In this document: one piece after another, positions 1-7,149 of the stretch
Layout of the letters: every line of letters begins with the position of its first letter
Numbering within the stretch: position 1 is the stretch's first letter
Translations under genes and position numbers: made by a program
Assembly (NCBI RefSeq): GCF_026314295.1
Contig: NZ_CP111108.1
Coordinates: 1,240,001-1,304,000, forward strand
Origin: Caproicibacterium sp. BJN0003
Lineage (GTDB): Bacteria; Bacillota; Clostridia; Oscillospirales; Acutalibacteraceae
Reading direction: 5' to 3'
Length of the DNA: 64,000 nt
Notes under the pieces: model-generated
Told to the model about the DNA's origin: nothing
What the model saw: only the letters and a program-made list of their open reading frames with translations
The model's database searches: none

Positions 1-38
1 AGAACATTTAAATTAGCATGCAGAAAACGACTTTTCAT
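1..38 (-). CDS. 5' end of a probable VOC/glyoxalase-family protein (partial, runs off left edge)
   Basis: On the minus strand an AGGAG ribosome binding site (about 48-54) lies ten bases before an ATG at 36-38, and the frame stays open for 12 codons to the window edge. The peptide starts MKSRFLHANLNV. It resembles the opening of lactoylglutathione lyase-like VOC proteins of Clostridia, whose first beta strand carries a metal-ligand His followed by an N-I/L-N-V motif. Only twelve residues are visible, so the family call is tentative. The gene start itself is better supported by the ribosome binding site and its position in a gene-free gap. Confidence 0.4.
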   Translation of the reverse strand, partial: MKSRFLHANLNV

Positions 39-116
39 TCTAAGTAATCTCCTTTTTGTAAAATTTAATTCAGCTTTAGTATACTATAAAATAACCTTCT
101 TTAAAAGGAGGATTTT

Positions 117-155
117 ATGGAAACATTTTATTTTAATATCACGAAATTAAAGTAA
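117..155 (+). CDS. Possible 12-residue peptide ORF in its own small transcription unit
   Basis: A strong AAAAGGAGG (103-111) lies five bases before an ATG. The ORF has 12 sense codons (METFYFNITKLK) and ends in TAA. A TATACT -10-like box (80-85) precedes it and the 188-225 terminator follows, so promoter, ribosome binding site, ORF and terminator fit in about 150 bases. It could be a real micropeptide, the remnant of a deleted gene, or chance. No function is assigned. Confidence 0.25.
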   Translation: METFYFNITKLK

Positions 156-187
156 TCCGTACGGCTAACCGATCAATAAAACGACAT

Positions 188-225
188 AAAAAATCGCTTT
201 CCGCAATGGAAAGCGATTTTTTATT
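188..225. terminator. Bidirectional rho-independent terminator
   Basis: A near-perfect hairpin, AAAATCGCTTTCC / GGAAAGCGATTTT with loop GCAAT, is flanked by A-runs on one side and T-runs on the other. It lies three bases from the stop codon of the minus-strand lysozyme gene, so it can end that transcript and also anything reading rightwards from 117-155. Confidence 0.8.
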
Positions 226-227
226 AT

Positions 228-3200
228 TTAAGGGATCTGACCTTGAAGGGCACTTGGATAAACATAGTCATGATTATTGTAGCGAACAAAATCATATTCG
301 TTGTAATTATAAACATTGACTTCTCCAAGGCGACGATACATTAAGCCTTCATAAGCATTTCCTCCAGCTGTACACCAGAGCAAGAATTCATTGCCCATTG
401 CCTTTGCATTTGTATAATTCAAATCTTTTTTAAGTCCGTAGCTATCATCAATATGAACATATCCTGCATTGACCCAGCCGCCTTCTCCATTAGAAGTCTG
501 AACTTTATAATAAACACTCTTAGGATCATCCGCCTGAATGCCTGTTACCGTTAAGCTGGTTCCGTTGGAGAGTACTCCGCACTGGTTCCCCCCCACCGAC
601 GCATACATTTTGACGGTATCGGTCGCAGTCGCCGAATAATTTGCATCTCCGCTTTTCACGGCAACTGCATTCAGCATAATCGTACGAAAATCGCACTGCA
701 GTCCCATATTGCTAAAGTAACCGGAGCCGCAATTATAAGAGAAACTAAGCAGCGCGTCTGCCTGGCTCTGAGAAATATAAAGATTATTTGCATGGACAAA
801 TTGATTAAGGACGGAAGTGTAACTTGCTTTATTGAGAGAGTTAACCATCTGGCTATGTGCTTCTTCCGCACTCAAATTATTATAAAAAGTATCCCCCGGA
901 TAAAGTACAATACCGTATCCAACCGTTGGGATCTTATCATAAGTCAACTGATCTGCATAAACCGCAGAAGCATAACCTTCCCACTTTTCCATCTGTTCCA
1001 GCATAGGTTCGCTCATGCGATGATCGTCCTGCGTTGTAACGGATGTATCAGATTGTGCCGAGACAAAAACATCTGATTGATAACCGTTCGTATATTCTCC
1101 GCCTGTTGTACTCGCCGCAGTAAATGGATGCGTTCCTGCAGAAAGCCCTTCGACTTGTGCTGTCCAAACTTTTGTGACAATGCCATTTGTCGTATCTGTC
1201 TGCTTTAAAGAAGCTGTATATGTTTTTCCATCCATTGTAAACTGTACGCCCGTTCTGGAGTTATCTGTAATTGCAACTAAAGTTGCTGGTTTCCCTGCCA
1301 TCACTACATTGGGATTTGCATAAGCAGAGCGAACTGCATCTGCTTCTTTCACTGTCACATTACACGATACCGAATGGGTGCCAGATTTTGCAGTAATCGT
1401 AACATTTCCCGGTGCTTTCGCATAAATGTACCCATTTACAACAGATGCAATCTCTTCATTGCTGCTTGTCCAGAAAACGACACTGTCACTCGGTGTTACA
1501 CTTGCTTTTATGTACAACGTCTTTCCTGCTTCCACTGAAGCTGAATTATTAGAAAGCGAAATATCAGAAGCTGCAGAATCCGAATCGGAAATTTCTCTCA
1601 CATAATCAGAACACATATACCCGGTTTGATTATTGGAAGTCTGAACTTTTACCCAACCTTGCGTAGAAGTATCCAAAATAACGAGCTGTGTATTCAACCC
1701 TAAAGTTGTTAAAATATCATAATTTGTGCCGGGACCTTCTCTCAAACGAACATCGGAGCCGGTGACAATCCCAAGTTTTTGCGTTGTATTGGAACCACTA
1801 TCCGGAGGGGTTGACTCTCCACCATTGATGAGTGTTAAAAATTCCATACTGCAATATCCGGTATCCCCCGAATTTGTCTGAATTTTTGCCCAACCGGAAG
1901 GAAGCTGCTCTAAAACAGTAACAACCATCCCGTCTGAAATTGTAAAGTTAACTGGATTATTCTTTCCATCTCCAGAACGGACATTTAAAACATCAGCAGT
2001 AACTTTTGCGGTAGTTGTTGTCGTCCCTCCGGAATTTTCATTATCAGAAGAACCGCTGTCTGAAGAAGAGCCTCCTGAAATCGTTAGATATTCTTTACTG
2101 CAATACCCAATTCTGCCGGCACTTGTTTTGATCTGCACCCAATCGCCGCTGTCATCAAGGACGGTTACTTGTGTTCCTTCTAAAATTGTAAAAAGGACAT
2201 TCCCATCCCCACTGCCTTTCTCACGAACATTCAGTACATCTGCATTGACTGTTCCTGTCTTTTGAGAACCTCCCGAGTTAGAAGAAGAACCACTATCTGA
2301 AGAGGAACCACCAGAAATCGTTAGATATTCTTTGCTGCAATATCCGGTTTTTCCATCACTTGTCTGAATCTGTGCCCAATCACTACTATCGTCAAGGATA
2401 GTCACTTGTGTTCCATCTGAAATTTTAAAAAGAACCTCACTGCCACCGTTGCCTTCCTTACGAACATTCAGTACATCTGCATTAACTGTCCCAGTCTTAT
2501 CGGAACCTGTATTGTTATTCTGAGGAGGTGTTTCTGACGGAGTCTGCGCTACTGTATCTTGAATATCCAAATACTCTTTGCTGCAATACCCTTTTTTCCC
2601 ATCGCTTGTCTGAATCTGTGCCCAATCGCCGCTGTCGTCAAGGACGGTCACTTGTGTTCCATCTGAAATTTTAAAAAGAATATCACTGCCGCCGTTGCCT
2701 TCCTTACGAACATTCAGTACATCTGCATTGACGGTTCCGGTCTTTTGAGAACTTCCCGAGTTGGAGGAACCACTATCTGAAGAGGAGCCACCAGAAATCG
2801 TTAGATATTCTTTGCTGCAATATCCGGTTTTTCCATCACTTGTCTGAATCTGTGCCCAATCACTACTATCGTCAAGGATAGTCACTTGTGTTCCCTCTAA
2901 AATTGTAAAAAGGACCTCACTACCTCCATTACCTTCCTTACGAACATTCAGTACATCTGCATTGACAGTTCCAGTCTTTCCAGCCGAAACAGGCATGTTC
3001 GCAATCTCAAGAAATGTACAGCTGCAATATCCTTGAAGGCCGCTGCCGTTATCAATTTTTGCCCAACTTCCATCATTTTCAAGGACTTTTACCGATTCTC
3101 CCTGCGTTAGTTCACCAATCACATCATTATTTGTTCCCGGCCCTTCACGAACATACAGGCAATCTGCATTCACGGTCGCTGTACCAGAACCATCCGCTTT

Positions 3201-3335
3201 TGCAAGACCTACGCTGGCACGATAAATCTGTGTCGGCTCCGATTGCGCAAAAGCTCCCATCGGCATGGAGGCAATCATGCAAATTGCAATTAAAATCGCT
3301 GATGTACGCCGTAAAATCCCATCTCTCTTTTTCAT
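228..3335 (-). CDS. Secreted multi-SH3b cell-wall lysozyme (GH24-like) with Ig-like domain
   Basis: 1035-residue exported protein that probably cleaves or remodels peptidoglycan outside the cell. Residues 1-30 form a signal peptide (KKR, hydrophobic stretch, AFAQS). Seven bacterial SH3 repeats follow (about 50-580), most with the core TVNADVLNVR...GYCSKEYL and joined by Ser/Gly linkers. Next come a BIG2-type Ig-like domain (about 590-665) and a second beta-rich stretch. A GH24/phage-lysozyme-like domain (about 775-900) has the KWEG glutamate, a downstream Asp and the TVGYG motif expected at the active site. A final SH3b-like segment (about 920-985) closes the protein. The ATG has AAAGGAGG eight bases upstream. 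The central SH3b repeats are nearly identical in DNA, so repeat number may vary between strains. Alternative: an autolysin with only a binding role. Confidence 0.85.
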   Translation of the reverse strand: MKKRDGILRRTSAILIAICMIASMPMGAFAQSEPTQIYRASVGLAKADGSGTATVNADCLYVREGPGTNNDVIGELTQGESVKVLENDGSWAKIDNGSGLQGYCSCTFLEIANMPVSAGKTGTVNADVLNVRKEGNGGSEVLFTILEGTQVTILDDSSDWAQIQTSDGKTGYCSKEYLTISGGSSSDSGSSNSGSSQKTGTVNADVLNVRKEGNGGSDILFKISDGTQVTVLDDSGDWAQIQTSDGKKGYCSKEYLDIQDTVAQTPSETPPQNNNTGSDKTGTVNADVLNVRKEGNGGSEVLFKISDGTQVTILDDSSDWAQIQTSDGKTGYCSKEYLTISGGSSSDSGSSSNSGGSQKTGTVNADVLNVREKGSGDGNVLFTILEGTQVTVLDDSGDWVQIKTSAGRIGYCSKEYLTISGGSSSDSGSSDNENSGGTTTTTAKVTADVLNVRSGDGKNNPVNFTISDGMVVTVLEQLPSGWAKIQTNSGDTGYCSMEFLTLINGGESTPPDSGSNTTQKLGIVTGSDVRLREGPGTNYDILTTLGLNTQLVILDTSTQGWVKVQTSNNQTGYMCSDYVREISDSDSAASDISLSNNSASVEAGKTLYIKASVTPSDSVVFWTSSNEEIASVVNGYIYAKAPGNVTITAKSGTHSVSCNVTVKEADAVRSAYANPNVVMAGKPATLVAITDNSRTGVQFTMDGKTYTASLKQTDTTNGIVTKVWTAQVEGLSAGTHPFTAASTTGGEYTNGYQSDVFVSAQSDTSVTTQDDHRMSEPMLEQMEKWEGYASAVYADQLTYDKIPTVGYGIVLYPGDTFYNNLSAEEAHSQMVNSLNKASYTSVLNQFVHANNLYISQSQADALLSFSYNCGSGYFSNMGLQCDFRTIMLNAVAVKSGDANYSATATDTVKMYASVGGNQCGVLSNGTSLTVTGIQADDPKSVYYKVQTSNGEGGWVNAGYVHIDDSYGLKKDLNYTNAKAMGNEFLLWCTAGGNAYEGLMYRRLGEVNVYNYNEYDFVRYNNHDYVYPSALQGQIP
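2308..2894. repeat. Intragenic SH3b direct repeats, 480-bp period
   Basis: Bases 2308-2414 recur unchanged at 2788-2894, exactly 480 bases away, inside the lysozyme gene. The unit covers two adjacent SH3b modules of about 240 bases each. Identity at third codon positions shows recent duplication or gene conversion rather than only protein-level constraint. Confidence 0.85.
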
Positions 3336-3355
3336 TCAAAAGCCTCCTTTAGTCC

Positions 3356-3390
3356 AAAAAGCAAGCTCATTTTCTATAAAACGAGCTTAC
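3356..3390 (-). promoter_or_regulatory. Terminator-like hairpin in the leader of the lysozyme gene
   Basis: Read on the minus strand, GTAAGCTCGTTTT pairs with AAAATGAGCTTGC (two mismatches, four-base loop) and a run of five Ts follows. It sits between the promoter at 3409-3437 and the ribosome binding site of the lysozyme gene. It therefore looks like an attenuator or mRNA-stabilising 5' hairpin rather than the end of another gene. Confidence 0.55.
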
Positions 3391-3408
3391 TTCACATAAT
3401 TCGCCCTA

Positions 3409-3437
3409 ATTATAACAGTATTGTTACCAAAATGCAA
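3409..3437 (-). promoter_or_regulatory. Sigma-A-type promoter for the lysozyme gene
   Basis: On the minus strand TTGCAT (3432-3437) and a perfect TATAAT (3409-3414) are separated by exactly 17 bases, about 75 bases upstream of the lysozyme start codon. Confidence 0.6.
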
Positions 3438-3487
3438 CATTGCTTTCATCTTTTCAAAATAATTTTATTGATTTATTAATTTCTCTA

Positions 3488-3541
3488 TTGACAAACACAA
3501 AGCTAATGAATATATTGTATATATAGTGTATATACAATATA
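3488..3541 (+). promoter_or_regulatory. Promoter with palindromic GntR-type operator
   Basis: TTGACA (3488-3493) and TATATT (3511-3516) are spaced by 17 bases. A 12-bp inverted repeat, ATATTGTATATA at 3512-3523 and its complement at 3529-3540, starts on the -10 box and continues past it. This is a typical place for a repressor operator. The GntR gene begins 18 bases later, so autoregulation is the likely reading. Confidence 0.75.
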
Positions 3542-3558
3542 ATTAAAGAGGATTATCC

Positions 3559-3933
3559 ATGGACATTATTATCAGTAACTCTAACAATCTGCCGATTTAT
3601 GAGCAGATTACTTCTCAGATCAAAGAAAAAATTTTGACCGGTGAACTAAAAAACGGAGAAGCTCTGCCTTCTATGCGGCTACTAGCAAAAGAACTTCGAA
3701 TCAGCGTAATCACAACAAAACGTGCTTATGAAGAACTGGAACGCGAAGGATTCCTTCATACCATTGTCGGAAAAGGAAGCTTTGTTGCTGGAAAAAGTCC
3801 AGAACTACTCCATGAAAATCAGCTGCGCATCACACAAGAGCAACTTGCTAAAGCGGTTGAAACTGCAAAAAGTTATGACATTTCCTATGAAGAGCTTTTG
3901 GAAATGCTTACGATTCTTTATAAAGGAGAATAA
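3559..3933 (+). CDS. GntR-family (YtrA-like) transcriptional regulator
   Basis: 124-residue repressor-type regulator. Residues about 9-72 form the GntR winged helix-turn-helix, with the typical PIYEQI...ILTGEL...LPSMRLLAKEL opening and an EELEREGF wing. The short C-terminal tail lacks a ligand-binding FadR or UTRA domain and instead has the roughly 50-residue helical extension of the YtrA subgroup. It is the first gene of a three-gene operon with an ABC ATPase and a permease, and its stop codon abuts the ATPase start. In YtrA systems the regulator represses its own transporter operon, often relieved by cell-wall antibiotics. The palindrome over the -10 box upstream fits that. The inducer is unknown. 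Confidence 0.88.
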   Translation: MDIIISNSNNLPIYEQITSQIKEKILTGELKNGEALPSMRLLAKELRISVITTKRAYEELEREGFLHTIVGKGSFVAGKSPELLHENQLRITQEQLAKAVETAKSYDISYEELLEMLTILYKGE

Positions 3934-4796
3934 TGATGGAAAATGATTTAGAAATCAGATCCCTAAATAAATCTTTTCAAAGCGGCTTTGCCTTAAAAGA
4001 TATTAATCTTACTCTACCGCGTGGAAGCGTAATGGGATTTATCGGACAAAACGGAGCTGGAAAAACAACAACCATTAAATGTATTTTGAATCTGCTTCAC
4101 CCGGACAGTGGAACGATTCGAATTTTTGGGAAAGAAATCGCACAAAATGAAATTGAAGTCAAAGAAAATATTGGCGTCGTATTTGATGAGTGTCCGCTGC
4201 ACGAGACTCTTTCTGCCGAAAAAGCAGAAAAAATCCTCTCGAAAATTTATCAAAACTGGGATAGCTCTCTTTATCAGTCTTATTTAAAGGAATTTAAGCT
4301 TCCGCCTAAACGTCCTATTAAAGAATACTCGCGCGGAATGAAAATGAAGCTCTCTATTACCTGTGCACTCGCACATCATCCAAAGCTTCTGCTTTTAGAT
4401 GAAGCTACCAGCGGATTGGATCCTGTTGTACGGGACGAAATTTTGGAGATTTTTTATAATTTCATTCAAGATGAATCTCACTCCATTTTGATGTCCTCCC
4501 ATATCACCAGCGATCTCGAAAAGATTGCGGATTACATTACTTTTATTCATCATGGAAAAATTTTGTTTTCTTCTCCAAAAGATCAAATTCTAGATAGCTT
4601 TGGGATTTTAAAATGCGGGAAACAAAATTTTGAGATGCTTGATCCTTCTGAATATATTTCCTATCGCGAAAACAATTTCGGGTATGAAATTCTGGTAAAA
4701 GACCGTTATTTATCAAAGAAAAAGCATCCAGATATGGTTTTGGATCGAGTTAACCTAGACGAAATTATGGTCTTTTTTGTGAAAGGAGAAAAATAA
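3933..4796 (+). CDS. ABC transporter ATP-binding protein
   Basis: 287-residue nucleotide-binding subunit that powers the permease encoded next. Walker A is GQNGAGKTT (residues about 38-46), the signature motif is YSRGMKMKLS, and Walker B is LLLLDEATSGLDP followed by an H-loop in SSHITSD. Its layout matches the YtrB/BcrA-type ATPases of drug- or lantibiotic-linked ABC-2 exporters. The start region reads ATGATGG at 3933, overlapping the GntR stop, so either Met may be used. It also overlaps the permease start by one base, indicating translational coupling. Substrate is not evident. Confidence 0.88.
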   Translation: MMENDLEIRSLNKSFQSGFALKDINLTLPRGSVMGFIGQNGAGKTTTIKCILNLLHPDSGTIRIFGKEIAQNEIEVKENIGVVFDECPLHETLSAEKAEKILSKIYQNWDSSLYQSYLKEFKLPPKRPIKEYSRGMKMKLSITCALAHHPKLLLLDEATSGLDPVVRDEILEIFYNFIQDESHSILMSSHITSDLEKIADYITFIHHGKILFSSPKDQILDSFGILKCGKQNFEMLDPSEYISYRENNFGYEILVKDRYLSKKKHPDMVLDRVNLDEIMVFFVKGEK

Positions 4797-5452
4797 TGAT
4801 TGGTCTTATCTCAAAAGATTTTCTGGTGCTGCAAAAACTGATGCGTTCACAAATCCCGATTTTGCTAATCATGACAATTCTATTCACATTTTCATTTGGA
4901 AACAGTACTTACGCTCTTTCCATGGTTTGCGTTTTTTTAATGGCTTCTTCCGTCAATATTTTTTATTATGATGATACCGCTAAATGGGATTCTTTCGCAC
5001 AGACACTTCCAATTAAAAAGAAAACAATCGTAGAAGCTCGCTACTGCTCCTCCCTGCTCACGATTCTAGGCGGAATTCTTGTCGTTACAATATTAGAGTT
5101 CATCAGCAAAATTTTTGTCTCTCGTTCAGAAAGTGACGTTCCTTTCGTCCCCGTTCTCTGTATAACCGTTTTTCTGGTGTGCCTAATGTACTCTATTTTA
5201 TTTCCCATTATTTATCGCTTTGGACCGGAACACTCCCGTGTGATTTCGATCGCAGTCATTATGATTCCAGTACTGATCTTTATTCTTCTTGGAAAAAGCG
5301 GCGCCCTTGACAATCTATTTACTTCTCTCGAATCCAGCGGAATGGAATCGATGATTCCAATTTATTGTTATCTTTCCGTTCCCGCCGGAATTGTGCTGCT
5401 GTTTTTATCTTGTCTGCTTTCTATTCATATCTATAATCAAAAAGAATTTTAA
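4796..5452 (+). CDS. ABC-2 type permease subunit
   Basis: 218-residue membrane protein with about six hydrophobic segments (residues near 20-35, 40-55, 83-105, 120-140, 148-165 and 190-210). It has no cytoplasmic domain of note. It lies at the end of the GntR-ATPase-permease operon and is followed by a strong terminator. It resembles the small ABC-2 permeases paired with YtrB/BcrA-like ATPases. The paralogue at 30824 has the same size and position in a sister operon. Confidence 0.8.
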   Translation: MIGLISKDFLVLQKLMRSQIPILLIMTILFTFSFGNSTYALSMVCVFLMASSVNIFYYDDTAKWDSFAQTLPIKKKTIVEARYCSSLLTILGGILVVTILEFISKIFVSRSESDVPFVPVLCITVFLVCLMYSILFPIIYRFGPEHSRVISIAVIMIPVLIFILLGKSGALDNLFTSLESSGMESMIPIYCYLSVPAGIVLLFLSCLLSIHIYNQKEF

Positions 5453-5453
5453 G

Positions 5454-5484
5454 AAAAGGTCTGCATTTCTGCAGACCTTTTTTA
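5454..5484 (+). terminator. Rho-independent terminator after the first GntR/ABC operon
   Basis: A ten-base stem, AAGGTCTGCA / TGCAGACCTT, with loop TTTC is followed by a T-run directly after the permease stop codon. Confidence 0.85.
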
Positions 5485-5502
5485 AATATAAAAGTACTTT
5501 CC

Positions 5503-5531
5503 TTGTAGGAAGGATAATTGTCTGATATAAT
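5503..5531 (+). promoter_or_regulatory. Probable promoter of the ppx-ppk unit
   Basis: TTGTAG (5503-5508) and TATAAT (5526-5531) are spaced by 17 bases, about 45 bases before the ppx start codon. The -35 box is a weak match and the -10 box is perfect. Confidence 0.5.
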
Positions 5532-5575
5532 TATAATATATTATTATCGTAAAATAGAAATCAGGTGTGAATCGA

Positions 5576-7129
5576 ATGGATAAAAAAAGAGCCGGAAAAT
5601 GTGCCGCTGTTATCGACATCGGCTCCAGCATGCTTAAAATGCGAATTGCACAGCTGCAAAAGGGAAAAATCGTAGATCTCGATCGTCTGGAATATCCGAT
5701 TCACCTCGGACATGAAGTCTTTACCGAAGGAAAAATTTCTTATGAAAGCTTAAGGGAACTCTCTTCCGCTTTAAACGGGTTCTCTTCTCTTTTAAAAGAA
5801 TACGGTATTACACAATGTACTACCGTCGCCACCTCTGCCCTACGGGATTCAGAAAACCGCGCATATATTCTAGATCAGCTGAAAATTCATAATAATCTCT
5901 CCGTAAAAGTGCTGGAAGGCGATCAGGAAAAAAGCCGTATTTATTTTGAAATTCTTACCGTATTAAAAGATTCCCCTGATCTTTTACCCGGCAAATCTCT
6001 GATCTCCTATATTGGTTCCGGAACAATTGGACTAGCTCTCTATGATGGAGAAATCATGATTTCTTCTGAAAGCATTCCCATCGGCGCTCTAAAGCTGCAT
6101 GATATGCTTGGCAGCATTCAAAATCTTACTGAAGATTTTCATACCGTTTTGGAAGAATATTTAGACAGTACTCTCGATCATGCAATCCGCCCACTCAGCG
6201 GTGAGGAAATTACCAACCTGATTTTAACTGGAAATGAAATTGAACAGATCGCATCTCTTTGCAATGTTAAAGCCCATGACGGACGTTATCTGCTGCCGGT
6301 GAAAAGTTTTAAAAAGCTTTATAAATCCATTCGTTCTTTAACTTCAGATCAAATTTCAATGCAGTATCAGATTACCCAAGAAGAAGCCGAACCGCTCTAT
6401 TCTGCCCTTGCAATTTATATGAAATTAATTCGTTCCACAAAAGCTTTAAATATTATCTGTCCAAAAGTAGAACTATGGGACTCACTTCTTCGTGATCAGC
6501 TTTATCCAAAAATGAAAAATCTTTATGCGCAGCACATTCGTCAAAATGCAATCTCATGTGCCGAACGATTAGCTGCAAATTTCGATTATAATCCTAAGCA
6601 TACTCAAGCTGTACGCTTATGCTCAGAAAAGATTTTCGATAAAACCAAATCTTTTCATGGCTTAGATAACAATAAAAAGCTGCTTTTAGACCTCGCCGCT
6701 ATCCTGCACGACTGCGGACATTATGTGACAGCGAAACACCCCTTACGGGCCACTTATCACCTTTTACAGGACCTGAGTATTTATGGAATTACCCGTCAGG
6801 ATCGCTTGATTACCGCTTTTATTGCAGGCTTTAGCGAATTTGATACACCAGATTTTTCACAGCCTGAATTTTTGGGCCTTCCTGAAGAAACGAAACTTGT
6901 GATTTCCAAACTGACGGCTATTTTTCGTCTGGCGAATGCGCTGGATAAATCCCATATGCAAAAAGCAATGGATATCAAGGTAAAAACAAATGGTGAAAAG
7001 ATGACCGTGACTGCTTTCTGTAATGACAACTTTTATCTCGAACGATGGGCATTCGAACAATGCGCACCATTTTTTCAGGATGTCTTTGGAATTGAACCGG
7101 TCCTTGTCGTAAAAGAAACGTTTATTTGA
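5576..7129 (+). CDS. ppx: Exopolyphosphatase/Ppx-GppA family protein with C-terminal HD domain
   Basis: About 517 residues. The N-terminal two thirds are the actin-like Ppx/GppA phosphatase fold, with the phosphate-binding AAVIDIGSS motif near the start and a second glycine-rich segment in SYIGSGTIG. The C-terminal part carries an HD-type metal site in ILHDCGHYV. Family members hydrolyse polyphosphate or pppGpp in the cytoplasm. The adjacent polyphosphate kinase favours polyphosphate as substrate. A GTG at 5567 is possible, but AGGTG sits only three bases before it and at good distance from the ATG at 5576, so the ATG was chosen. The stop codon overlaps the longest reading of ppk. Confidence 0.85.
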   Translation: MDKKRAGKCAAVIDIGSSMLKMRIAQLQKGKIVDLDRLEYPIHLGHEVFTEGKISYESLRELSSALNGFSSLLKEYGITQCTTVATSALRDSENRAYILDQLKIHNNLSVKVLEGDQEKSRIYFEILTVLKDSPDLLPGKSLISYIGSGTIGLALYDGEIMISSESIPIGALKLHDMLGSIQNLTEDFHTVLEEYLDSTLDHAIRPLSGEEITNLILTGNEIEQIASLCNVKAHDGRYLLPVKSFKKLYKSIRSLTSDQISMQYQITQEEAEPLYSALAIYMKLIRSTKALNIICPKVELWDSLLRDQLYPKMKNLYAQHIRQNAISCAERLAANFDYNPKHTQAVRLCSEKIFDKTKSFHGLDNNKKLLLDLAAILHDCGHYVTAKHPLRATYHLLQDLSIYGITRQDRLITAFIAGFSEFDTPDFSQPEFLGLPEETKLVISKLTAIFRLANALDKSHMQKAMDIKVKTNGEKMTVTAFCNDNFYLERWAFEQCAPFFQDVFGIEPVLVVKETFI

Positions 7130-7149
7130 ATGGAGGCTGCAGCTGTTTT

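Noticed and set aside
2080..2960. Regular repeats that might be a CRISPR array
   Set aside because: The period is about 240-480 bases and the repeats are in frame within one long coding region encoding SH3b domains.
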